A DNA stretch of 64,000 bases, taken from the NCBI GenBank assembly GCA_025403435.1, contig CM046347.1, positions 19,673,507 through 19,737,506 of the forward strand, in the 5' to 3' direction. Source of the stretch: Artocarpus heterophyllus. Its lineage: Eukaryota; Streptophyta; Magnoliopsida; Rosales; Moraceae. The notes under the pieces are model-generated. The model did not search any database. It was not told the origin of the DNA and saw nothing but the letters and a program-made list of their open reading frames with translations. Each line of letters starts with the position of its first letter. Position 1 is the stretch's first letter. Shown piece by piece: positions 33,876-46,454 of the stretch. The position numbers were made by a program, and so were the translations under genes.

Positions 33876-35622
33876 CTAGATTGTAATATTTTCTCCAAAT
33901 TCAAACAATGATAAACTCATTTACATAAGAAAGAATCTTTTGATTTTAGTCTTTAATTAGTGAATATACTTTAAAGTATTCACAAGACAATTGTGTGCTT
34001 TGTATTGAACTTTATCTCTTAAATAAATATCAAAAATACATCACATATGAGATATGCTAGAATTCAAATTATGTTCTAATTATTTTGCACTATTCCAACC
34101 TTGTGCGCTCTCTTGGGTTCATGAACATTTATAAGACTAAACCACAATCATGTTAGAAACGGCACCATTCTTTATGTTCACTTAGGTGAAGTTTCAAATC
34201 ATGTCTCTAGCTACTTTGAGACTTGAACTTCATTAAGAGTAAATACTCAACCTCAAACATGTAGCTACTTACACCAAACATGTTGGAAGGAATAAATAAA
34301 TTTTTGATGCTTACCCTATCACATAACGGAGACTTATTCTTGCCACATTTAACTATGGAATAGTGGTACAACTATTACATAGTTGGGTTACCATCACCGA
34401 TGACTCTTACATAAAAGGTCTCAATCCCATTCTACTAGATGTGTCCTTGACTAAGTATCTCGAAAGACCTTTTGTCAAAGGGTTTGCTAGGTTCTTGTTG
34501 GTCCTAACATAAACAACATTAATAAAACCATCGGTTATTAGTTGTTTTACATATTCATGTCTTAAGCTAATATGGGCAAGGGTGGTTGTAGATCAGGTTA
34601 ATAATGACCGTATGGAGCAATCTGCCAAAGATTCGATACAAAAGCCACAAGTAAAAGAGTCAGATCAAGACTTTCTATAATAAACTTTGTTATAAGCTCT
34701 AGACAATGTAGCTTCACTATCACAGTCGGTTGTGGCCACAACTCAATATCAAACAATAAATTTCTCAATAATTTCACTTCTTTGCCCACAGCCACAAGTG
34801 CTATAAACTCATTTTTCATCGTTGAGTAAGTTATGCACGTTTGTTTCTTAGAAGTTCAAGACACGGCTTCTTCTGCAATTATGAAAATCCAACTAGAAGT
34901 GGATTTATTATCACTTGCATTAGTTATCCAACTAGTGTCTAAGTACCCTTCTTGTACCGTGTGATAGTCATTATATTAAAAAAAAAAAACGCACAAATTA
35001 ATTGTCCTTTTAAGATAACCAAATATCCTATCAATTGCATTTCAATGAACAACACTTGGGTTACTCGTAAATCTTGACATTTTGCATATCGCAAATATAA
35101 TGTCCGACCTAGTACAATGCATAGCATACATTAAGCTACCAATTGCACTAGCATACTCAAGCTGTGCTACCACTCTAGCCATCATTTTCTAGTAATGTAA
35201 TACTAGAATCATATGGGATATTTGCTTCTTTAAACTTTAAATGATTGAATTTAAGAAGCACCTTCTCAATATAATGAGATTGACATAATGAGTAACCCCT
35301 ACTATGCTTCCTCACTTTCACACCTAAGATAGTATCTACCTTACCAAGATCTTTCATCTTAAATTGTGAAGTTAGATACTTCTTAGTATCATTCACTCCT
35401 TGCATGTTTGTTCCAAAAATAAGCAAGTAATCAATATGCAAACATATAATTACACCAAAATTATTTGTAAACCTAAAATATTTGAATTTATCTGCATTTT
35501 TATGCTTAAAACCAAGAGACAAGATGATCAAATCAAATTTCTCATGTCATTATTTTGGTGCTTGCTTTAATGCATAAAGCGACTTGACTAACTTGTAAAC
35601 CTTAATTTCATTTCTAGGCGAT
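33876..35622 (-). pseudogene. Copia D pol, RT C-terminal part and RNase H (fragment)
   Basis: Minus-strand remnant. RT sequence includes 'ICLHIDYLLIFGTNMQG', where the catalytic Y-x-D-D region has decayed to HIDY, followed by 'SQFKMKDLGKVDTILGVKV' and 'GYSLCQSHYIEKVLLKF'. Further left, 'NEFIALVAVGKEVKLLRNLL' (34740..34819) is the RNase H A/V-x-x-E-A-E-Y-type segment, altered. Stops and frameshifts are frequent. The upstream half continues at 45283. Confidence 0.85.
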
Positions 35623-35627
35623 ATAAT

Positions 35628-37641
35628 GTTGGAAAAATAGTACGCAGCAGAATTTTAAAAATTTTATATCAGAGTATCTTTCAAAATACAAGTTTAACAT
35701 GCTATATACATAAATTAACCAAATCTTACTAACCTTTGATTGCTGAAGAACCCTAGCAAAACGTAAAGAGAAGTAACGTTCCAAAAGAGCCTCAACCAAC
35801 TGGTCTTCTTTGCTATTCTTTATCCACGGCCAGAGTGAGTGTGGGCTCACACGTACAACTCTTCCACCAAGTGATTCTCTTTCCAACCAATCGAGAGAAC
35901 CTAAAGCTAGTGTTCGTGATTTATGAACAAGAGCTCTCAAGGAGTCTCCATATTCTCACCAGCAGAGTATCACTCTTAATCTCTTAATTAATCTAAATAA
36001 CTTATGTGACTTACTCCCTATTTATAGAAGTTGGGTTTAGGTTCAGTCCTTATCAAATTAGGTCTCAAAAATTCGAATCAAAATCAAATTTGGATCAATA
36101 TCTAATAAGATCCGCGTAAAAATACGTGATCTTATCCTTCGTTCATCGGTAGGCCAAACTCGCCCATCGGCAGGCTAAACACGTGGATCGGTATGCTGAG
36201 CTGTCGATTAAAATCTCAGCAAATCTTTTATTTTTCACCCGAGATTCTATAGGATAAACTCTCAGTTCTAATTCAAATAACCCAATAGAAAAGTTATCTG
36301 ATTAAAACAACTTTATCTAGATAATCTCTAGGAAAATAAATGAATTCCCAATAATTCTACAAGTTTATCTTGATCTAATTTATCTAAAAATTAAATCAAC
36401 CGATAAACAGACAAGAATTATCCGATCCCAATAATTCAACAAGTTTATCTTGAATCAATTTTATCACAAAATTAATTCAACTGATAAACAAACATAAATT
36501 ATCTGATTCTTCCAAATTTCAACCAATCTAATTAAATCTGACACAAGTCACCAATTATTGGAAAAGCACGCCGTATCGTTACAGGATTTTGTGAGCTAGC
36601 AAAGGGGACCAAATGGACCTATATAGTTTAAGCTCCCGATAATTATGAAACCCAATATCCCAAATATACATTTCATAATTATCAACTCCAATGCTACTCC
36701 ACTAAAAGCTTGGAGCTACACTCTCGAACTACATAGAATTACAAAGCCCATATAGCTAAGTCTCCATGACATATCATATTATATCATATCCCTATATGAT
36801 TATCCATAATCGGCTTAAGGACAAGTTCTGTCTTACCTTCCCGATTATTTTTTATCTTACATTCTATTATCTCACCATCAAAAAACTTACCATCCAAAGA
36901 CAGTATATCATTCGGTTATACCTATATATCCAAATGGTTGAGCGCTACAGTTTTTTAATTACAGGATAAATGCATATAAGAGGATATCACTACTCTTAAA
37001 GAGGAGCTATAGATTCCATATCTATGAATAACAAGTCTACGTTATCAAAAGTTATGCCTCCAACGTACCGACATGCATACTACTATTAAGATGTGGGCGT
37101 CACCCTTTGGTAAATCAAAAGACACAAGTCAAGACAACAGGCCCATTATTCATCTTAGGATTAAGATACAATACAAATGATTGTCTAAAGTGAATCGATT
37201 TGCCAAGATAAAATTATTAATCCAAATCAATTCACTTTATATTCCGATCCAACACATCATCACCTATGACAACATGCCAATGTTTCTATTCATGGAGTCC
37301 ACCTTCGATAGTCAAGACAAACCATCTCCCAAAAGGGATATAGACAACATAACAATCTTTACATGAATAAAGCGCCCAACTTTATTCCCTCGATTGCGGA
37401 TCTTATGATTTAGACCATCACCTTAAGAATCATGTCTTCTGCATAATCTATCCATCATATGCCCAATTCTTAAAGGTTTAGACCGACAGTCTTAGACTAA
37501 TGTTTGCTTAACATACATTCAACAAATATGAACGTAAAGAGGACAAGATTTGGTATATAAATAATGAATAAATTCTTTATTGATAAAAATGTCTCCAAAA
37601 ACTTATTACATTTTTACTCATTAGGGCATACAAGTCTAACA
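35628..37641 (-). repeat. 3' LTR of copia B (2014 bp)
   Basis: Plus-strand ends TGTTGGAAAAATAGTACGC and AAGTCTAACA; next to it AATCTCCCACTTGCAC is the complement of the polypurine tract. Three boxes begin at 36147, 36168 and 36189, and the TATA box (36019..36026) is about 120 bp away. The partner LTR has four boxes. Confidence 0.93.
36147..36197. repeat. Three palindromic boxes in the copia B 3' LTR
   Basis: CGGTAGGCC, CGGCAGGCT and CGGTATGCT, 21 bp apart. Compared with the 5' LTR exactly one 21-bp unit (the one containing TGGCAAGCC) is absent. Confidence 0.88.
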
Positions 37642-37655
37642 ATCTCCCACTTGCA

Positions 37656-40600
37656 CTAAGTGAGTAAATATGACAAATCTTGCATCCCTATAGCTTCCAC
37701 ATGCCTCTCAAAGACTCTCCCAGTAAGTGTCTTTGTGAATGGATAGCTAAATTATCCTCCGACGCGATCTTGCACACCGTGACATGCCCGCCCTTCACGA
37801 AGTCCTTTATCACATGATACTTCCGATCAATATGCTTACTCTTCTTGTGAAATCTTGGTTCCTTAGCATTAGCTACTGCTGCACTGTTATCACATTATAG
37901 TGATACCGCCTTATCCATACCAGGAACTACCTCAAGATCCTTAAGGAACTTGTGGAGCTACAATGCTTCTTTCGAAGCATCACTAGCTGTCACATACTCG
38001 GCCTCTATCGTTGAATCCGAAGTGCAATCTTGCTTCATACTTCTCCAACTGATGGCACCGCCGCACAGAGTAAACACAAAACCCGAAGTCGATTTCCTAG
38101 AATCCAGACAAGATTGAAAATCTAAGTCAGTATATCCTAGAGGAGTCAAGTTCTCACCCAAATATACAAGCATATACCCTCGAGTCCTTCTTAGGTACTT
38201 GAAAATATGCTTTACGGCAACCCAATGGTTCGATCCTGGATCCGCTTGAAATCGACTTACAATTCTGACTGCATAACTAACATCTGGTTGAGTGCAAAGC
38301 ATGGCATACATGAGATTACCCACTGTCGAAGCATAAGGCACCTTCTTCATGTATTCTCTTTCTTCATAAGACTTTGGAGAGTCTTTCTTAGAAAGAGTAG
38401 TTCTAGACCTAGATGGTTGCCCACCTTTCTTGGAATCCTACATTGCAAACCTCCTGAGAATTTTATCTATGTAGCTGGCCTAGGACAAAGCTATTACTTT
38501 GTTCTTCCTATCCTGAAAGATCTGGATACCGAGAACAAAATTAGCCTCACCCAAGTCCTTCATGTCAAACTGCTTGGTCAACCATAATTTGACCGATGAC
38601 AACGCCCCAATGTCATTGCCAATTAACAGAATGTCATCTATATAGAGTAGTAGAAAAAACACCTTCCCATTCTTAATGTGTTTGTAAACACATGGCTCAT
38701 CCACATTTTGTGAGAACCCATAAGTCTTGATCATCTGATCAAATCTTATGTTCTAGGAACGAGAAGCCTGCTTAAGTCTATAAATTGACTTTAGCAACTT
38801 ACAAACCTTTACCGTCTGGTTGTACCATATAAATGGACTCATCAAGATAGTAATTTAGAAAAGCCATCTTGACATCCATCTACCAAATCTTGTAGTCGAG
38901 AGCGACAACTATGGACAAGAGAATCCGGATGGACTTAAGCATGGCTATAGGCGAAAAGGTTTCCTCATAATCGATTCCTTCCTTTTGCATATAACCCTTA
39001 GCTATTAGTCTAGCCATAAAGGTTTTGACCTTTCCATCCACTCCTCTTTTCCTCTTGTAGATCCACTTACACCCTATGGGTTTTACCATTTCGGGAAGAT
39101 CTACAAGCTCCCAGACGTCTCCATAGACTTCATCTCTATGTTCATGGCCTTTGTCCAGAGTTTTGAATCAACATCCTCCATAGCTTCTGCTTAAGTATAA
39201 GGATCCCGATCATGTTTATCCAATTCAGCCAAGAAGACCTCCCCATCGAACATATACTTCTCAAGTTAATGCCCGATCTTCCCACTATGTCGAAGCCCCT
39301 CAGGTTTGTTTCATTTTTCTACACTAATCGAAATGGTTTCATTCGGAACCTCTGGAGTGATCGGATCACTCCTTAACTCCTCAAGCACCACTTTGCTTCG
39401 AGGTTTAAAGTCGTCCATTTAACTCTCATCAAGGAAAGTTGCATTAGTTGAAACCATGACTTTATTTTCCTTTGGGTTATAAAAATAACCCCCTTTAGTC
39501 CCTTTTGGATATCCTATAAACACGTAAACTTTTGAATGTGCTTCCAACTTATTCAGATCCTTAAACAGGACATGAGCCAGATATCCCCATATGCGAATAT
39601 GGTTTAAGGATGTCTTTCTACCCATCCACAACTCGTGAAGAGTTTTAGGGACCGATTTTGAAGGCACATTATTCAAAAGATAACATGCGGTTTGTAGTGC
39701 ATATCCCCAAAAGGATAAGGCAATGATGAATAACTCATCATGGACCTAATCATGTCTAATAAAGTCCTATTTCTTCTCTCCACCATACCATTCTGCTGCG
39801 GACTGCCCGGCGTAGTCAAATGGGATAAAATCTCATTCCCTAATAAGTGTCCCAAGAACTCATCAGAAAGGTATTCACCACCTCGATTAGATCAAAGTGC
39901 CTTTATGAGTCTACCCAATTGCTTTTCCACTTCAGCCCAAAACTCTCTGAACTTGTCAAAAGTTTTGCTTTTATGATGCATCAGGTACACATACCCATAC
40001 CTTGAGTAATCATCAATAAAAGTGACAAAGTACTCATACCCTCCTCGTACCTGGATGTTCATCGGTCCGCATACATCACTATGCACAAGTTCTAGAACCC
40101 CTTTGGCCTTATTGCCCTTAGACCCGAATAGTCTTTTGGTCATTTTACCCTCCAAACAAGATTCACATTGAGGTATAGATTCCACCTTTAAGTGACTTAA
40201 AGGTCCATCCCTTACCAACCTTTGAATCCAATTCAGGTTAATATGACCAAGGCGCAAATGCCAAAGATGAGTCTTATTAGAGTGAGAAGTTTTAAGTCTT
40301 TTAGAGTTATTATCATTCATCTCAGCATTAAGCAATAAGTCCATCTTAGGTTTGATAAAATATTGATTATTTTGCATCCGTCCAGAACAGATAAAAGATT
40401 TGTTTTTACGAATCACCACTTTATCATTAAAAGAAACCAAATAGGAGTCTTTAAATAAACGAGCTATAGAAATTAAATTCCTTTTAAATTTAGGAACATA
40501 AAAACAATCTTGCAAAATTAAATTCCTATAATTATCAAAATAAAGATGGACATCTCCCACTGCTTCCGTTGAGATTAAGGATCCATCGCTTATCCGGAGC

Positions 40601-41578
40601 GTAAAGTCTTCATGCAACAGACTTCTCGTTTCTTTGAACCCCTATAGAGAAACACAAACATGATTAGTTGCACCGAAATCTATGACCCAAATGTCACTGG
40701 ATTCCCCAACCAAACAAGTTTCTAAGTACAGAAGATCACACCTACCTCATTTGGAAAGGAAGTCCTTGCAATGCTTCTTTATGTGCTCGACCTTCCCATA
40801 GAAGAAGCACTTAAGCTTCTTTGAGTTCTTCTTTTTCTTCTTCTTCTTGCGCTTGGTGCTAGCAGGAATAGAAGACTTCTCGTTCTTGGCCCGTTGCTTC
40901 TTTCCATTCCCAGAGTTGAGATTGGAACCAAAAGTAGCTACCATGTTGGTCTCTCCACCCGTAGGAGACTCCTTGATCAGTAGTTCAAACTCTTGTAACT
41001 GTTTCATTAATGTCATCAAGGTCATATCTCGTCTATTGCTTAAATTAAATGTAGCTCTAAGTGGAATAAATTCCTTTGACAGAGTCTCAAAGACCATAGT
41101 CATCTGAGTTTCAGCATCGATGTCAGCTCCATTGGTTTGAGCCTCAGCGAGTTAACCCATGACCAACACCATGAGCTCCTTTACAGATGTCCCCGGTCTC
41201 TGCTTATAGTTTAAGAGTTTTCGAAGCGCCCCTTGCCGCTTTGTTATGGCCTAGCCTCCAAACATATCCTCAAGATTATCCAAGATCTGCTTCGTAGTCT
41301 CATAATCCTTATGTTGAGCCTGCAGCACATTATTCATGCTAGCCATAACATAGCAACGGGCCTAATCATTAGCATATTTCCAGCGATCATACGCTTGGAA
41401 TTGCTCATTAGTTGAGTCTCCCAGAGGTTCGGGAGGACAAGGGGTTGTCAGTACATATTTCAGTTTCACAAAGGACAGGACGATATCCAGGTTCTGTTTC
41501 CAATCATTATAATTCTCTCCGGTTAATAGGTTTTTGTTAAGTATTGATGATAAAGCATTTTTAGACATTTTTAATCTA
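37656..41578 (-). pseudogene. Copia B gag-pol polyprotein, broken
   Basis: Start MSKNALSS at 41578, stop at 37656. UBN2-type Gag with a lysine-rich stretch and zinc knuckle (about 40747..41578), protease (D-F-G-A in place of D-S-G-A), GAG-pre-integrase and integrase start (39892..40617, including 'LWHLRLGHINLNWIQRLV' and 'VCGPMNIQ'), integrase C-terminus and hinge (39419..39855), RT (38480..39089, with 'YIDDILLIGND'), RNase H (37958..38350, including 'SDSTIEAEYVTASDASKEA'). It is the best preserved of the three family members, but still has several stops; those at 41362 and 41251 are TAG where copy A has CAG. Confidence 0.9.
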
Positions 41579-42538
41579 CAATAAAGAATTATATACCAAA
41601 CATATAATAACAATTTAGTAAGATAACACAATCATGTAAAAATACAGATGTGTTTATGTGTCAAAACCTTGAAAATATCACAACCTTACAACGATAATTC
41701 CCAACTCATAATTCAACAAGCTCCTAGGAGAGTCATGCTAAATTCAATCAGGAACATGGATCCCCTCCTGATTAACATATGTCATCCAGGACCCGTATGA
41801 TCCAGTATATATTAATAATCATTTTTTTGGCCATTAATTTTATTAACAGAGCTCCTAGGCGAGGTTAATAATAAAATTAATGTGAGTGTATAACCATCGT
41901 TTCAATATTTTATCTATGATTTATAATCACCACCTAGGGGTGTGCAACCATAAATCATGCTAAAATACCTTATCCTCTCAGAGATCCAATCTGGTACATG
42001 ATAGAAATCCTTCTTAGGGGTCGGGACTACCATGTTCTGCCTATGGACCAACGATGAAGGCCTTAGGTTCTCTCTTCAAAAACCTTCTCCCACACAATCT
42101 TTTGAAATCAAGGTTTTATTTTAAGAATATGCATGAACAATTTTAATATGAGTGGCACTCCCTATTCTATATGACATGTTATCAATATACATGGAAAATC
42201 ATATTATAATGCAGACAAGCAAAGCAATCAAGCAAAGCTACAAGCAAAATAATAATAACCGTAATGTTATGGTTCCACCCTAGAGAATAGAAAACTAAGA
42301 TTACAAGAGAATAATTGAGACATATTATCGATTCTTCATCCTTGAATCCTCAAGCTGTATCATTCTTCATGTAATGCCCATCTTCAAGTCTTCAATCTTG
42401 TATGAATCGAATACTTCATATTTTCGATCATATCCAAATTTAATGTTTCTCAGAATTGTCCAAAAAAAAAAAAATTAAAACTGCATTGAAAACTGCACCT
42501 TTTTTGAAAAATTTTCAGCTCTCGGTTAGCAGGTGATC

Positions 42539-42737
42539 GGCCTACCAATTATGCTCCATCAGCCTACCAATTAGGAAGATCAGCCTGCCGATTCATGAAA
42601 GTTTGGCTTGCCGAACTGGAAGTTTGGCCTGCTACCAGAGCCTCCTGATTTCTGTCCCGCTGATGGCCTACCGAACCACACATCTGGCCGCTGATCTACG
42701 ACCATCAGCCTACTGAACTGTGAGGTTTGGCATGCTG
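42539..42737. repeat. Leader array of nine palindromic boxes in copia B
   Basis: Cores begin at 42539, 42561, 42582, 42605, 42626, then after a 39-bp gap at 42665, 42686, 42707 and 42729. Five-gap-four is the mirror of the layout in A, which is on the opposite strand. Forms include GGCCTACCA, AGCCTGCCG and GGCATGCTG. Confidence 0.87.
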
Positions 42738-43230
42738 ACCGAGCAGAAATATTCCATTCTAGAAAATACAATTTTTAATGCAATTCATCAATTTTTTTTT
42801 CAATAATTCAAAAACATAAAATTAGAGACTTAGGAAATACCTGGGAGTGCCATCATCATTCTTCTAGATCCGTCTTCGCCGAATAATTATTTAATTTCAA
42901 AATTCTTACAAATTTAAAATTAAATAATAATTTCTGGACGAAGATGATAGTCCATCATCTAATTACGTGAAAAACCTATATACACATTCTAACCTTTAAG
43001 GAACCATAACCGGCATTAATTAATTAATTAATTAATAATTAAATAACGATTTAATCAACCATATTTAATTAATGAACATTCACCACATAATCCATGAATA
43101 CATATAAAATATATAGAAACCTAGAGTGCCAACTCTCTATAAAATTAAATTCAAGCATATGAGAGATTAAAATCACAAAATTTATACATATAGCACGATC
43201 ACAAACTCGTAAATTTATGTAAAAACCATG

Positions 43231-43242
43231 GCTCCGATACCA
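43231..43242 (-). other. Primer-binding site of copia B
   Basis: On the minus strand TGGTATCGGAGC, one mismatch to the initiator Met tRNA complement, two bases from the LTR edge. Confidence 0.85.
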
Positions 43243-43244
43243 AT

Positions 43245-45277
43245 TGTTGGACAAAAAGTACGCGGTGGAATTTTAAAATTTTTATATTAGAGTATTTTCC
43301 AAAACACAAGTTTGACATGCTATATGAATAAATTAACCAGATCTTACTAACCTTTGACTGTTGAAGAACCCTCGCAAAACGTGAAGAGAAGTAACATTCC
43401 AAAGAGCTTCAATCAATTGGTCTTCTTTGCTATTCTCTATCCATGATCGGAGTGAGTGTGGGCTCACACATACAGCTTTTCCACCAGGTGACTCTCCTTC
43501 CAACCAATCGAGAGAACCCAAAGCTAATGTTCGTGATTTATGAACAAGAGCTCTCAAGGAGTTTCCAGATTCTCACCAGCAGAGTATCACTCTTAATCTC
43601 TCAATTGATCTAAATAACTTATGTGACTTACTCCCTATTTATAGAGGTTGGGTCTAGGGTCAGTCCTTATCAGATTAGGTCTCAAAGATTCGAATCAGAA
43701 TCAAATTTGGATCAATATTTGATAAGATCCGCGTAAAAATGTGTGATCTTATCCTTTGCTCATCGGCAGGCCGAACTGCATAATTGGCAAGCCAAACTCG
43801 CCCATCGATAGGCCAAACACGTGGATTGGCATGCCAAACTGTCGATTAAAATCTCAGCAAATCTTTTATTTTCCATCCGAGATTCTATAAGATAAAGTCT
43901 TAGTTTTAATTCAAATAACTCAATAGAAAAGTTCTTTGATTAAAACAACTTTATCTAGATAATCCCTAGGAAAATAAATGAATTCCCAATAATTCTACAA
44001 GTTTATCTTGATCTAATTTATCTACAAATTAAGTCAACCGATAAATAAACAAGAATTATCTGATCCCAATAATTCAACAAGTTTATCTTGAATCAATTTT
44101 ATCACAAAATTAATTCAACCGATAAAAAAACATGAATGATCTGATTCTTCCAAATTTCAACCAATCTAATTAAATCTGACATAAGTAACCAATTATTGAA
44201 AAAGCACGCCGTATCGTTACAGAATTTTGTGAGCTAGCAAAGGGGACCAAATGAACCTATATAGTTCAAGCTCCCGATAATTATGAAACCTAATATTCCA
44301 GATATACATTTCATAATTATCAACTCCAACGCTACTCCACTAAAAGCTTGGAGCTGCACTCTTGAACTACATAGAATTACAAAGCTCGTATAGCTAAGTC
44401 TCCATGACATATCATAGTATATCGTATCCCCATATGATTATCCATAATCGGCTTTAGGACAAGTTCTGTCTTACCTTTTCGATTATTTTTATCTTACGTT
44501 TCATTATCTCACGATCAAAAAACTTACCATCCAAAGACAGTATATCATTCGGTTACACTTATGTATCTAAATGGTTGAGCTCTCCAGTTTTCCAATTATA
44601 AGATAACGCATATAAGAGGATATCACTACTCCTAAAGAGGAGCTATGGATTCTATATCTATGAATAACAAGTCTACGCTATCAAGAGTCATGTCTCCAAC
44701 ATACTGGCCTGCATACCACTATTAAGATGTGGGTGTCACCCTTTGGTACATCAAAAGACACAAGTCAAGACAACGAGCCCACTATTCATTTTAGGATTAA
44801 GATACAATACAAATGATTGTCTAAAGTGAATCGATTTGCGAAGATAGAATTATTAATCCAAATCGATTCACTTTATGTTTCGATCCAACACATCATCACC
44901 TATGACAACGTGCCAATGTTTCTATTCATGGAGTCCACTTCCGATGGTCAAGACAAACCATCTCCCAAAAGGGATATAGATAACATAACAACCTTTACAT
45001 GAACAAAGCGCCTAACTTTATTCCCTCGATTGCGGATCTTATAATTTTGACTATCACCTTAAGAATCGTGTCTTCCGCATAATCTGTCCATCATATGCCC
45101 AATTCTTAAAGGTTTAGACCGACAATCTCAAACTATTGTTTACTTAACTTACATTCAACAAATATGAACGCAAAGAGGACAAGATTTGGTATATAAATAA
45201 TGAATAAATTCTTTATTGATAAAAATGTCTCCAAAAACATATTACATTTTTACTCCTTAGGGCATACATGTCTATCA
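43245..45277 (-). repeat. 5' LTR of copia B (2033 bp)
   Basis: Plus-strand ends TGTTGGACAAAAAGTACGC and GTCTATCA. Boxes begin at 43764, 43785, 43806 and 43827, exactly 21 bp apart; the TATA box (minus-strand TATAAATA) is at 43636..43643, 121 bp away. It aligns with 35628..37641 over its whole length. Confidence 0.93.
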
Positions 45278-45282
45278 TATAA

Positions 45283-46454
45283 GCCCGTTGGGTTGTTCCA
45301 TATAGATTTCCTTATCAAGATCACAATTTAGAAAAGTTGTTTTAACATCCATTTGGTACACATACAAATTGTCTTTGTAAATAGTGCTCTACTAGATGTC
45401 AATCTAGCTACCGGAGCATATGTATCGAAGTAATCTATATCACGCTTTTGTTTAAAGCCCTTAGCTACCAATCTAGCCTTGAACTTTTGTATAGACCCAT
45501 CGGTGTTGTAATTTCTTCAAAATACCCACTTGTTACTTATTGGTTTCGATATTGAAGGAAGATCAATCAAAATCCAAGTCCGTTAGACATTATCGAATCC
45601 ATTTTATCATTTATAGCCTCTCTCCAAAAAGAAGCATCTTTAGATGACATGGCTTCACTAAATGTCTTTCCACATGGCTTCACTAAATGTCTTTGGATCA
45701 TCCTTAACATTTGGCAACAATGGTATTTTATTAAGTACATCATTTCTATCTCCTTTAACCAAGAAGGCCAAGGCTTGAGATGAAATAAAATCTACTGCTA
45801 AAAACTTTTTCTTTTCTTTCACGTTGACTTCTCCTCAGTTTGAAAGATGTCATAGACACTTTCCTTTTAATTGTGGAGGTCCTGGGAGTATAGTCACATT
45901 GTAGCTCAACATTAGATTCTATTTTAGTGGTAGAATAATAAATAAATTTATTTTCAATGAATTCAACATCTCTTGATTCTACTATTACATTAGAAACTAG
46001 ATTTAACAATCTATATGCCTTGGAATTTTTATGATATCCAATAAAAACTCTTTTAATACCTCTTGTACTTAATTTTGATGATTTAAGGTCATGCAATCTA
46101 TAGAAAGCTAAAAAGCTTCAAACCCTTAAATACATCAAGTTTGGCTTCCTTTCTTTCCATATTTCATATAGAGACGCATGTGTTCTCATGGATGTAATTC
46201 TATTATGAACATGACATGCAATAAATAAAGTTTCCCCCATAAATTATTAGGCAATTTTGTATTAAGAAGCATAGAACCAATCATATCGATGAATGTCCAA
46301 TTCTTTCCTTCAACCAAACCATTTTGTTGGGGAGTAAAGGGGGCTGACTTTTGTTAAATAATACCATGCTTTTCACAAAAGGCATCAAAATCATTAAAAA
46401 AAATATTCACTATCTCTATTACTTTGAACCATTTTGATTTTGTTATCTTTTTAG
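45283..46454 (-). pseudogene. Copia D pol, integrase C-terminus to RT start (fragment)
   Basis: Middle piece of D between insertions B and C. At 45755..46096 the minus strand encodes the integrase-RT hinge: 'RGIKRVFIGYHKNSKAYRLL' then a segment ending in RRSQRERK, typical of the copia linker before RT. 45283..45560 encodes the RT start, read through several stops. A 25-bp direct duplication lies at about 45651..45700. Confidence 0.82.

Larger units (their letters stand above)
41579..43244 (-). other. Untranslated leader of copia B
   Basis: About 1.67 kb between the 5' LTR and gag with no coding capacity. It holds the box array 42539..42737 and the primer-binding site. The part at about 41690..42430 is copied at 28282..29013. 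Confidence 0.8.
35628..45277 (-). mobile_element. Ty1/copia retrotransposon B with intact target duplication
   Basis: Minus-strand copia of the A family, 9650 bp. The pentamer TATAA directly precedes (35623..35627) and follows (45278..45282) the element, a perfect target-site duplication. LTRs 35628..37641 and 43245..45277; primer site 43231..43242; leader box array 42539..42737; gag-pol 37656..41578. It interrupts the RT region of D. Confidence 0.96.
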
